DNA of 64,000 bases, from positions 186,001-250,000 of the forward strand of contig CAVPDC010000010.1 of NCBI GenBank assembly GCA_963702595.1. The letters run 5' to 3'. This document shows, piece after piece, positions 9,014 through 16,850 of the stretch. The DNA comes from JALORV01 sp963702595. Its GTDB lineage: Bacteria > Pseudomonadota > Gammaproteobacteria > Burkholderiales > Burkholderiaceae_F. The notes below the pieces were generated by a model. It had not been told where the DNA came from, made no database searches, and saw only the letters and a list, made by a program, of their open reading frames with translations. Numbering within the stretch: the first letter of the stretch is position 1; the number at the start of each line of letters is the position of its first letter. Made by a program: the position numbers and the translations under genes.

Positions 9014-9148
9014 GGAACCAGGCACGCTGCGGCGGCCCGCGAGGCCGGGCATCCGGCAACGCTTTCTATAATACGGCCACGTTCGCCGCGCTCCTCTTCA
9101 TGCGGCGCCCTCCCGAGTCGACCGCCGCAGCAGTGCGGCCCCGCCCAC

Positions 9149-9739
9149 GTGGACATACTCGTACTGTTCTATTCGCGCCACGGCGCCACGCGCCGCCTGG
9201 CAGAAGCCATTGCGGCCGGCGTCGACAGTGTCGACGGAGCGCAGGCAAGGCTGCGGACCGTGCCGCCGGTGGCGCCTTACACGGAAACCGCCGCGCCGCC
9301 GATTCCAGCCGAGGGTGCGCCTTATGTCGAGCTGGCCGACCTCGAAGCCTGCGGCGGCCTCGCAGTCGGCTCGCCGACGCGGTTCGGCAACATGGCGGCA
9401 CCACTGAAGCATTTCTTCGACGGGACGTCCGGACTGTGGTTGTCGGGAGCGCTGGCGGGCAAGCCGGCGGCGGTGTTCTGCACCACCAGCAGCCTGCACG
9501 GAGGCCAGGAGACGACGCTGCTGTCGATGATGGTGCCGCTGCTGCACCATGGGATGCTGCTGCTCGGTATTCCCTACACGGAACCCGATCTGATGACCAC
9601 CCGCAGCGGCGGCACGCCCTACGGCGCGAGTCACACGGCCCGCCACGGCGCCCCACCGGTTCTGACCGACGAAGAGCGACGCCTGGCGCACGCACTCGGC
9701 GCGCGCCTCGCTCGCACCGCGCTGCAGTTGGCGACCTGA
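9149..9739 (+). CDS. wrbA: NAD(P)H:quinone oxidoreductase, WrbA family
   Basis: 196 aa. A flavodoxin-like FMN protein that reduces quinones by two electrons, protecting against semiquinone stress in the cytoplasm. The FMN phosphate loop is FYSRHGATRRLAEAIA near the N-terminus. The SPTRFGNMAAPLKHFFDGTSGLW segment and TTSSLHGGQETTLLSM are characteristic WrbA motifs, and YGASHTAR is the C-terminal flavin contact. I use the GTG at 9149 because the flavodoxin strand VDILVLFYS starts there. No strong ribosome binding site is visible and the frame is open upstream. DUF2069 starts 3 bases after its stop, as in Xanthomonas-type genomes. Confidence 0.9.
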   Translation: MDILVLFYSRHGATRRLAEAIAAGVDSVDGAQARLRTVPPVAPYTETAAPPIPAEGAPYVELADLEACGGLAVGSPTRFGNMAAPLKHFFDGTSGLWLSGALAGKPAAVFCTTSSLHGGQETTLLSMMVPLLHHGMLLLGIPYTEPDLMTTRSGGTPYGASHTARHGAPPVLTDEERRLAHALGARLARTALQLAT

Positions 9740-9742
9740 GCC

Positions 9743-10135
9743 GTGACCTTCGGACCCCTGCCCGGCACGACGGCACGACAGGCCAGCGCGTGGCGCTGGT
9801 CGATCGCGGCCTGGCTCGCACTGATTGCACTCGGACTGTCCTGGGAACTGATGCTGGCACCGCTGCGGCCCGGAGGCTCGTGGCTCGCCCTGAAGGTGGT
9901 TCCGCTGCTGCTGCCGCTGCCGGCGATGCTGCGCGGCAGTGCGTATGCGATGCAGGTGGCGCTCTTCATCGTGCTGCTGAGCGTGCTGGAGGGCTCGGCG
10001 CGCCTGTTCGAACCGGCGCCGGTCGCGTGGCTCGCCGCAGTGCAGTGCGCGCTGGCGATTGTCTTCTTCGTCGCTGCGATCGTTTACCTGCGGCCGATGA
10101 AGATCGCCGCCAAGCGCCGGGCCCATTCATCATGA
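9743..10135 (+). CDS. DUF2069 inner-membrane protein
   Basis: 130 aa beginning with GTG, 3 bases after wrbA. Four hydrophobic segments (about residues 20-38, 47-62, 68-85 and 96-115) end with the family signature VYLRPMKIAAKR. DUF2069 proteins are small inner-membrane proteins of unknown function, very often encoded next to wrbA in beta- and gammaproteobacteria, which suggests a link to quinone or redox homeostasis (inference). Its stop overlaps the ATG of the FAD-linked oxidase (ATGA), so the genes are translationally coupled. Confidence 0.85.
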   Translation: MTFGPLPGTTARQASAWRWSIAAWLALIALGLSWELMLAPLRPGGSWLALKVVPLLLPLPAMLRGSAYAMQVALFIVLLSVLEGSARLFEPAPVAWLAAVQCALAIVFFVAAIVYLRPMKIAAKRRAHSS

Positions 10136-11542
10136 GCAGCATCGAAGAGCTGCACAGCATCGTCGGTGCGCGCCCATGTACTCACCGAAGCCGATGCGGT
10201 CGCGCCGTACCTGGTCGACTGGCGCCGACGCTACGTGGGGCGCGCGCAGGCGGTGGTCTTGCCTGCGACGACGGACGAGGTGGCTCGGATCGTCGCCTGG
10301 TGCTCGCGTACCGGCACTCCGGTCGTACCACAGGGGGGTAACACGGGGCTCGTCGGTGGCGCCACACCGGACGAATCGGGACGCGCGATCCTCGTGTCAC
10401 TCAAGCGCATGACGCGCATCCGTGCGGTCGATCCGGCCAACAACACGCTGACCGCCGAAGCAGGCTGTGTTCTGCTCGACGTCCAGGCCGCCGCGCGCAC
10501 GCACGATCGGCTGTTCCCACTTTCACTCGCCGCCGAAGGCAGCGCCACGATCGGCGGCAACCTGAGCACCAACGCCGGCGGCATCCAGGTCCTGCGCTAT
10601 GGCAACGCGCGTGAACTGTGCCTCGGACTGGAAGTGGTGTTGCCGTCGGGCGAGGTGTGGAATGGCCTGCGCGGGCTGCGCAAGGACAACACCGGCTACG
10701 ACCTGCGCGATCTCTTCATCGGTGCGGAAGGAACGCTCGGCATCATTACCGCCGCCTGCCTGAAGACCTTTCCGCTGCCGCGCGCCCAGGTCACGGGGCT
10801 GCTGGCGGTGCCGTCGCTGCCGGCCGCGCTGCAGTTGCTCGAGGACGCCCAGCGCCACTGCGGCCCGACGCTGACCGGCTTCGAGTGCTTCAGCGAGTTC
10901 TGCCTGTCGCTCGTAGAGCGGCATTTCGAGGGCCAGCGCTCGCCGTTTGCTGAACGGCACCCGCATTACGTACTGATGGAGCTGAGTGACCACGAGGATC
11001 AGCAGCACGCCACGACACGGGCGGAAAGCCTGATCGCTGATGCCATCGAATCCGGTCTGGTGCTGGACGCCGTCGTCGCGCAATCGATGGCCCAGGCGCG
11101 CGCGCTGTGGCTGTTGCGGGAATCGATCTCCGAAGCCCAGACACACGAAGGAAAGAACATCAAGCACGACATCGCGGTGCCGATCTCGTCGATCGCCCGC
11201 TTCGTCGACGAGACCGACGCGCTGCTGCAGCAGCGCTTTCCGGGCGTGCGCATGGTCACCTTCGGCCATCTGGGTGACGGCAACCTGCACTACAACGTCA
11301 GCCCACCCCTCGGCATGGACGAACCGCGCTTCCTCGCCCTGCAGCCGGCAATCTACGAAACCGTCCATGACCAGGCCCACGCATTCGGCGGATCGATCTC
11401 GGCCGAGCACGGTATCGGGCAGCTCAAGCGCGGCGAGAACGCGCGCTACAAGTCAGAGATTGAGTTGCGGCTGATGAAAACGCTGAAGCAGGCGCTCGAT
11501 CCGCTTGGAATCATGAACCCCGGCAAGATGATCGCGCCATGA
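10132..11542 (+). pseudogene. FAD-linked oxidase (GlcD/D-2-hydroxyacid dehydrogenase type), one frameshift near the N-terminus
   Basis: A flavoprotein of the GlcD/DLD family oxidising a D-2-hydroxyacid such as D-lactate, D-2-hydroxyglutarate or glycolate. The FAD-binding motif is PVVPQGGNTGLVGGATPD; the C-terminal domain has GHLGDGNLHYNV with metal-ligand histidines and SAEHGIGQLK. The natural start is the ATG at 10132 (MSSIEELHSIVGA), overlapping DUF2069. One extra C in the CCC at 10173-10175 breaks the frame after 13-14 codons. The remainder is open from 10166 to 11542 and could be read as a 458-residue protein lacking its first residues. Sequence error is the likely cause. Confidence 0.8.
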
Positions 11543-11688
11543 CGGGGCGCCGACCCAGCAAAGCTTGAGTCCCACTTTCATGGGAGATGTTTCAGCCCTT
11601 ACTCCGGAGACTGGTCCTGCTCCGCAGCCATTACTATTCGCGCCAAGCTTGGCATCGTGACCAACGCAGGCAATTCAGGGAGACTTTA

Positions 11689-12765
11689 ATGGCAACACAG
11701 AAATTGAAACTGCTCGCGCTGGCCTTCACCGTGATGGCGACGCCTTTGGCGTTCGCCCAGTCACCATCCGAAGTCGCGGTCTACGGCCCGGCACCCAGGC
11801 CGGTTCCGGTGCCGGGGGTCAAGCCGATCGCAGTCCCGTCGTTCGACGCGTTGAAGGGTGACGGCATCTACCACTTCAACGGAGCCCGCATGTCCAACAT
11901 GCGGGCGGCCGCGACGCCGGGCGAAGGCAACCGTTACGCGCTGACGGAAACGACAACCGACGATACCCACGCGACCCTGAACGGCAACATCGACGTTGCG
12001 CATGCCGTTCTCAACGGCGAGCGCCGCGCACTCGGTCGCCCCAACTTTGCGATTCCCGCACCTGACGGTTCGTTCTACATCGTCTACGCGGGCCAGGCCC
12101 CGTTGCGCATGGCGGTCACGCTCCAGGCTTTCGACGTCTCGGACATGACGATCTCGTACTTCCTCCGCACCCAGGACAACTATCCGAAGCAGGAGGCGGC
12201 CCGGGCCGGCAATGCCAAGTTTCCCAAGGGCGCGGTGGCGTATCTCACCACGGCGCGGTTCTTCGACGACGTGCTGATGCTGCCGCGCCGCGAATCGTTT
12301 ACGGGTGCCACCAACACGGCGCAGTTCGTCGGCAATTTCTCGAAGCAGATTCCCTACTGCCTCGCTTACGAGGATCGGCAGGGTGCCAATCCTTACGCCA
12401 TGCTGTTCAAGTCGGCGGGAACGGCCAAGAAGGGGGAAGTTGCGCTTTACCCGGCCAAGACGGGAACGCTGTTCTGCGACAAGTCGGCTGACAAGATGTT
12501 GGCGCAGGGCGAGTGGGAAGAGCGCACGATTGGCGGGACCAAGGCCGTCGTGCTGTCGTTCCCGGCCCAGGTCGATCCGCTCGACACGGGCGTATCCAAC
12601 GTCGAGCGCGAGTCGGCGCGCATCGCCTTCATCGAGCCCACCAAGGGCCTGCCCGGCGTACGGCCCGGCAAGCTGTACCAGGCCGGCGCCAGCGTGTACG
12701 ACTATCAGTACCGCTTCAACAAGGTCGCCGCCGACGCTGTTCGGCAGGCGGTCGGCGTCCAGTAA
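11689..12765 (+). CDS. Exported hypothetical protein, 358 aa
   Basis: I do not recognise a family. The ATG at 11689 follows a CAGGGAGA ribosome binding site. The protein starts with a clear signal peptide (KLKLLALAFTVMATPLAFA, cleavage likely after AFAQ), so it is periplasmic or cell-surface. The mature part has no low-complexity regions and two cysteines (IPYCLAYE, TLFCDK) that could form a disulfide. The open frame extends 34 codons further upstream without a signal. It is followed by a strong hairpin at 12786, which suggests a monocistronic gene. Confidence 0.7.
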   Translation: MATQKLKLLALAFTVMATPLAFAQSPSEVAVYGPAPRPVPVPGVKPIAVPSFDALKGDGIYHFNGARMSNMRAAATPGEGNRYALTETTTDDTHATLNGNIDVAHAVLNGERRALGRPNFAIPAPDGSFYIVYAGQAPLRMAVTLQAFDVSDMTISYFLRTQDNYPKQEAARAGNAKFPKGAVAYLTTARFFDDVLMLPRRESFTGATNTAQFVGNFSKQIPYCLAYEDRQGANPYAMLFKSAGTAKKGEVALYPAKTGTLFCDKSADKMLAQGEWEERTIGGTKAVVLSFPAQVDPLDTGVSNVERESARIAFIEPTKGLPGVRPGKLYQAGASVYDYQYRFNKVAADAVRQAVGVQ

Positions 12766-12785
12766 GGTTCCAACATCTTGACCGA

Positions 12786-12812
12786 GTCATCGCGCCCGCC
12801 GGGCGCGATGAC
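12786..12812 (+). terminator. Strong hairpin after the exported protein gene
   Basis: GTCATCGCGCCC (12786-12797) and GGGCGCGATGAC (12801-12812) form a perfect 12-bp stem with a 3-base loop, 20 bases past the stop codon. There is no T run behind it, so termination would depend on the stem alone or on Rho; protection of the mRNA 3' end is another possible role. Confidence 0.55.
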
Positions 12813-12842
12813 GGCGGAGGACGTGTTCGCTAGACTGCATCG

Positions 12843-13295
12843 ATGATGCAATCTGTCTTTGTCGCGTGGCTCCTGGCGCTCGCCGTTCCGGGCGCGCTCC
12901 TGGCGCAGCAGATCCAGCGCTGCGAAGACTCCCGCGGCAGGATCACCTACTCGAATACCGAATGCCCCGACGGCACCAAGCCGGTCAAGGCGCTGCAGGC
13001 CGCTCCGGCGCCGACGCCCGAAGCCCAGCAGGCAGCGCGCGAGAAGGCTGCGAGCGATGCACAGGCGGCACAGCAGCTGGGGCAGCAGCGCCAGCAGCAA
13101 CAGTCCATTGCGACGGCGCAGCAACAGTCGCAGCGTGACGCCGACTGCGCCTACCTGCGAGGCGAGATCGACTCGATGCGTCGACTTCGCAACGCGCTGG
13201 TCAATCGTCCCTTCTATTCCCTCGACGATCTCGATCAGATGGACCGCCACGTCGCCGGCTTGCAGGATCAGTACCGGCGCGTATGCGGCCCCTGA
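12843..13295 (+). CDS. DUF4124 periplasmic protein, copy 1
   Basis: 150 aa with a signal peptide (hydrophobic VAWLLALAVPGALLAQ) and a DUF4124 core QRCEDSRGRITYSNTECPDGTKPV, where two cysteines flank a short beta structure. The rest is a Gln/Ala-rich helical stretch (about residues 60-100) and a C-terminal segment with two more cysteines. DUF4124 proteins are periplasmic and of unknown function. The stop codon overlaps the start of a second DUF4124 gene (TGATG at 13293), so the two are translationally coupled and probably arose by tandem duplication. Confidence 0.82.
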   Translation: MMQSVFVAWLLALAVPGALLAQQIQRCEDSRGRITYSNTECPDGTKPVKALQAAPAPTPEAQQAAREKAASDAQAAQQLGQQRQQQQSIATAQQQSQRDADCAYLRGEIDSMRRLRNALVNRPFYSLDDLDQMDRHVAGLQDQYRRVCGP

Positions 13296-13792
13296 TGCCC
13301 ATGAGCCTTTACACCCAACCTCTGCATCGCGTCTGGGCGACGTTCCTGCCCCTGTTCTTGTTTGCGGCCAGCAGCGCCTGCCCAGCGCAGCAGGTTCAGC
13401 GCTGCGAGAGCCTGGACGGCAAGGTCACCTACTCGAACACCAAATGCCCTGACGGAACGTCCCCCGTGCGCAGCGTCAACACCTCGCCACCGGTCGCCGT
13501 GGACGAGCAGAAGGCAGCCAAGGAGCGCGCCAGGCGTGATGCGGCGGACGCCAAAGCCATTGACAAGGCTCGCGCACAGGACGAAGCCCAGGATCAGCGC
13601 GCGGCCGCCGAGCAGAAGAAGGCCCAAACCAAGGAGCGTGAGCGCTGCGACAAGGCCAGGCGTGAGTTTGAGCGGGCGAAGGACGCACGCGCCGAACTGC
13701 ACCGGCAACCTGCGACGATCCAGCAGATACAGAAGTCGGACGGCGAAATTTCCAAGCGCGAAGCCGAGGTTGCGCGCGCCTGTCCCGGTTAG
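13295..13792 (+). CDS. DUF4124 periplasmic protein, copy 2
   Basis: 165 aa from the ATG overlapping the previous stop (a second ATG at 13301 is also usable). It has a signal peptide (VWATFLPLFLFAASSACPAQ) and the core QRCESLDGKVTYSNTKCPDGTSPV, nearly the same as copy 1. The long C-terminal part is Lys/Ala/Arg/Glu-rich and strongly helical, probably a coiled coil (KERARRDAADAKAIDKARAQD). The short core is well conserved between the copies while the tails differ, so they have probably specialised. Function unknown. It converges on dusA, whose stop lies 20 bases away. Confidence 0.8.
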   Translation: MPMSLYTQPLHRVWATFLPLFLFAASSACPAQQVQRCESLDGKVTYSNTKCPDGTSPVRSVNTSPPVAVDEQKAAKERARRDAADAKAIDKARAQDEAQDQRAAAEQKKAQTKERERCDKARREFERAKDARAELHRQPATIQQIQKSDGEISKREAEVARACPG

Positions 13793-13811
13793 CGCCTGGC
13801 CGCGCGCCGAG

Positions 13812-14840
13812 TCAGGCGGCCTTCGCCCTTGGCGGCTCAACGGCCAGCATCGCGCGCTCGAGGATCCCCGCTCCGCACGACTCGAGCAGGGCAGCATCGC
13901 TCAGCGTGCGGCGCCACTGTCGCGCGCCGCGTACGCCCTGGTAGAGGCCCAGCATGTGGCGCACAACGTGCCGTGGCGACTCGCCGGCGCGCGTCTCGCG
14001 AACCAGATAGGCTGACATCCTGTCGATCACGTCGCGCCGCGTCGGCACGGCTGCGGATCTTTCGCCAAAGAACTCCGCGTCGACGGCCGCCAGCAGGTAG
14101 GGATCGTGGTAGGCCGCGCGGCCCAGCATGACACCGTCGAGTCCCTCGCTGCCGCGGCGAGCGCCCTCGAGCGAGGTCAGGCCACCATTGAGCACAAAGC
14201 GGGCGCGCGGGAAGTCGCGCTTCAACTGGCGAACGACGTCGTAGCGCAGCGGCGGAACTTCACGATTCTCGCGCGGGCTGAGCCCCTTGAGCCAGGCATT
14301 GCGCGCATGCACGATAAAGACCTCGCATCCTGCAGCATGTACTGCACCGACAAAGTCGCGCACGAGATCATAGTCTTCGTTGCGGTCGATCCCGATCCGG
14401 TGCTTTACGGTGATCGGGACCGACACGGCGTCGCGCATCGCCCGCACGCAGTCGGCCACGAGTCCAGGCTCGGCCATCAGGCAAGCGCCAAAGGAACCGC
14501 GCTGGACTCGCTCGGACGGGCAGCCGCAGTTCAGGTTGATCTCATCGTATCCGGCCGCTTCACCGAGTCGCGCCGCGCGCGCAAGTTCGTCGGGCTCGCT
14601 GCCGCCGATTTGCAGTGCCACCGGGTGCTCGGTCGCATCGAAACGCAGGTAGCGCGTCGGATCACCCTGCAGCAATGCCCCGGTCGTGACCATCTCGGTA
14701 TAAAGCCGCGCGTGGCGCGACAGCTGCCGATGGAAGTAGCGGCAATGACGGTCCGTCCATTCCATCATCGGCGCTACGCAAAAACGCCAGTGCGCGTCGT
14801 CGCCGGCTGTCGGTCCCCCGGCTAGAGCTTCAGTAGCCAC
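13812..14840 (-). CDS. dusA: tRNA-dihydrouridine(20/20a) synthase
   Basis: 342 aa FMN-dependent TIM-barrel enzyme that reduces U20 and U20a in the tRNA D-loop. The DusA N-terminus FCVAPMMEWTDRHCRYF is followed by TEMVTTGALLQGD, then the catalytic cysteine motif NLNCGCPSERVQRGSFGACL, the FMN-phosphate-binding HRIGID, HARNAWLKGLSPRENREVPP and NGGLTSLEGA. The frame is open far upstream, but the conserved part begins at about residue 19 from a GTG at 14840, which overlaps the end of the DUF2788 gene; that gives the normal family length. It is the last gene of the DUF2189-DUF2788-dusA unit. Confidence 0.93.
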   Translation of the reverse strand: MATEALAGGPTAGDDAHWRFCVAPMMEWTDRHCRYFHRQLSRHARLYTEMVTTGALLQGDPTRYLRFDATEHPVALQIGGSEPDELARAARLGEAAGYDEINLNCGCPSERVQRGSFGACLMAEPGLVADCVRAMRDAVSVPITVKHRIGIDRNEDYDLVRDFVGAVHAAGCEVFIVHARNAWLKGLSPRENREVPPLRYDVVRQLKRDFPRARFVLNGGLTSLEGARRGSEGLDGVMLGRAAYHDPYLLAAVDAEFFGERSAAVPTRRDVIDRMSAYLVRETRAGESPRHVVRHMLGLYQGVRGARQWRRTLSDAALLESCGAGILERAMLAVEPPRAKAA

Positions 14841-15043
14841 TGGATGACCGACTTCGCGGCAAAGCCGAGGATGCCGAATGCCAGCACGAAGAACAGCACG
14901 AAGGTGCCAAAGCGGCCAGCCTTCGACTCGATCGCCAGCTTCCAGATGATGAAGAGCATCAGCGCGATGAACCCACCCACGCCCCATGTCATCCCCAGTT
15001 CGGCGATGCGTTCTTCCGTCAGACCAAAGAGCGTGCCTTCCAT
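14822..15043 (-). CDS. DUF2788 small membrane protein
   Basis: 73 aa, matching the small DUF2788 family of beta- and gammaproteobacteria. The N-terminal ERIAELGMTWGVGGF is followed by two transmembrane helices (about residues 22-38 and 48-68) separated by KLAIESKAGRFG. Function is unknown. Its start overlaps the stop of the DUF2189 gene by the ATGA arrangement, and its own tail overlaps the start of dusA, so the three genes form one operon. Confidence 0.82.
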   Translation of the reverse strand: MEGTLFGLTEERIAELGMTWGVGGFIALMLFIIWKLAIESKAGRFGTFVLFFVLAFGILGFAAKSVIQWLLKL

Positions 15044-15831
15044 CACGGATGGCGCAGTGGCACGCCTTCGGTGTCCACCAGGTCGCGATAGGCGTGCCAG
15101 CTTGCATGCCCGAGCACCGGTACCGTGACGAGGAATCCCAGCATGGCGGTGGCCAGCGAGAGCGAAGTGGCAACCAGGATCACGAGCGCCCACAGCAGCA
15201 TTGCAACCGGGTTCTCGCCGACCGCGCGGGCGCTGGTCAGCAGCGCCTGCCGGAAGCCGACGCGCCGGCCGAGCAGCAGCGGCGGTGACACGGCCGTTAG
15301 CGCAAAGACGATCGCGACACCGAGCCCGCCGAGGATCGCCCACAACGTGAACAGCAGGTCGCCCTGCTCGACCAGCGCATAGCGCACGAACTCGATCGGC
15401 CCGCGCAACGGGGACTTCGCAAACAGCGTGAAGAGCAGCGCCGAGGCTGCGACCCACAGCGTGCCGAGCACGGCCAGCAGGATCCCGAGCTGGACCAGCG
15501 GGCGAGTGCCGCGCTGCCAGGCAATGACAGCCTCGCGCAAACCAGGTCGCTCCCCGCGCGCGAGCAGCCGGCTGATCTCATACAGGCCGGTCACGAGGAT
15601 CGGACCCAGGATCACGAAGCCGGAGAAGGCGCCAGGCGCCACCCAGCCATAGCGCAGCGACACCAACAGCACGACCCAGCCGCCGAGGGCGACGAAGGCT
15701 CCGTGCACCAGCCCAGCCACCGGGCTGCGCAGGAAATCGCGCCAGCCGAGCGCGAGCCAGGTCAGCGGCCGTGACGGCGAGACATGCCGCACAGGCAAGG
15801 GCGCATCACTGGAGGAAGCTGTCGTGTCCAT
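15043..15831 (-). CDS. DUF2189 polytopic membrane protein
   Basis: 262 aa with a cytoplasmic N-terminus (VRHVSPSRPLTWLALGWRDFLRSP, a family signature) and about six transmembrane helices. DUF2189 proteins occur in alpha-, beta- and gammaproteobacteria, sometimes near cytochrome oxidase genes, but have no established function. I choose the ATG at 15831, where the conserved sequence begins; the frame is open a further 53 codons upstream without homology. First gene of the unit with DUF2788 and dusA. Confidence 0.82.
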   Translation of the reverse strand: MDTTASSSDAPLPVRHVSPSRPLTWLALGWRDFLRSPVAGLVHGAFVALGGWVVLLVSLRYGWVAPGAFSGFVILGPILVTGLYEISRLLARGERPGLREAVIAWQRGTRPLVQLGILLAVLGTLWVAASALLFTLFAKSPLRGPIEFVRYALVEQGDLLFTLWAILGGLGVAIVFALTAVSPPLLLGRRVGFRQALLTSARAVGENPVAMLLWALVILVATSLSLATAMLGFLVTVPVLGHASWHAYRDLVDTEGVPLRHP

Positions 15832-15854
15832 CGCGGGGATTATCGCTCGCAGGA

Positions 15855-16760
15855 TCAAGCGGACCGCGTACTCGCGGCACTGCGACCGCGTCCCGACGTG
15901 AGTTCGTTCAAAACGAGCGCCCCCAGTACGAGGGCGCCGCCGAGGACGGTCGTCGTGGCTGGCACTTCGCCGGCACCCAGCCAGGCCCACAGCGGGCCAA
16001 GCAGTACTTCGAGCAACGCCAGCAACGCCAGTTCAGTCGCCGAAAGATGGCGCGCGGCGATGACGAGCAGCATGCAAGGCAGCCCGAGCTGAAAGAAGCC
16101 CAGCACCGCGAGCAGCAGGACGTCGCGCGGCTGCCCGATGAAAGGCGTGGCGAAGGGCAGCATGATGGCAGCCGAGATCAGACCGCCGAGGAAGACCGCC
16201 GGGACCAGGTCGACCGACTGACCGCGCTTTTTCAGTATGACGAAATTGATGGCCGAGGCCAGCGGCGCGCCGAACGCGATCAACATGCCGAGGACACTCG
16301 TCGGCGACTGGATGCTGAGTCCCCCGGCGAACATCCAGAGGATGCCCGCCGTAGCAATAACGACGGCGAGCCAGGTGCGCAGCGGAATGGGTGCCTTCAG
16401 CACCGCCCATGCGAGTACGGCAGTCAGCAGCGGAGCGACCGCCAGCACGATCAGCGTGTTGGCGGTCGAAGTCAGCGTCAGTGCCAGCATGAAGCAGACG
16501 AACATCGTCGCCCACATGCAGCCTGACAGCAGCCCTGGCTTGCCGGCGCGTCGCAGTGCCCCGACGAAGTCCCGACGAACCAGTAGCAGATAGCCACCGA
16601 CAAAGACCGCGGCAAACAGGCTGCGCCAGAACGTGATCTCGAACCGCCCGTTCGCCTGCAGCTCCGGCGAAAGGTTGCGCGTCACAACGCCCGCGATGCT
16701 CCATAGCAAGGGAGCAATGATCATCAGGATCAGCGCGCGGCGATGAGCGGGATCGGCCAT
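15855..16760 (-). CDS. EamA/DMT-family transporter
   Basis: 301 aa with ten predicted transmembrane helices made of two repeated EamA domains. The first starts with LILMIIAPLLWSIAGVVTRN and includes RSLFAAVFVGGYLLL; the second starts with VLGMLIAFGAPLASAINFVILKK and includes the typical ATELALLALLEVLLGPLWAWL. DMT-superfamily members export amino acids, nucleosides and other metabolites; the substrate cannot be assigned. The gene stands between a hairpin that may terminate typA and the start of the DUF2189 gene. Confidence 0.87.
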   Translation of the reverse strand: MADPAHRRALILMIIAPLLWSIAGVVTRNLSPELQANGRFEITFWRSLFAAVFVGGYLLLVRRDFVGALRRAGKPGLLSGCMWATMFVCFMLALTLTSTANTLIVLAVAPLLTAVLAWAVLKAPIPLRTWLAVVIATAGILWMFAGGLSIQSPTSVLGMLIAFGAPLASAINFVILKKRGQSVDLVPAVFLGGLISAAIMLPFATPFIGQPRDVLLLAVLGFFQLGLPCMLLVIAARHLSATELALLALLEVLLGPLWAWLGAGEVPATTTVLGGALVLGALVLNELTSGRGRSAASTRSA

Positions 16761-16777
16761 GTGGGAATGTTGAAGTC

Positions 16778-16798
16778 CCCTCCCTCGCGGAGGGAGGG
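16778..16798 (-). terminator. GC-rich hairpin between typA and the EamA gene
   Basis: CCCTCCCTC (16778-16786) and GAGGGAGGG (16790-16798) form a perfect 9-bp stem with a 3-base loop. It lies about 55 bases beyond the typA stop codon and 18 bases before the EamA start. No T run follows, so I regard it as a probable but weak terminator for typA. Confidence 0.45.
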
Positions 16799-16850
16799 CG
16801 GAGGGAGGGAGCCGTTGATAGGCGCGACAAAGCGCGCGCAGCGGAGGCTG

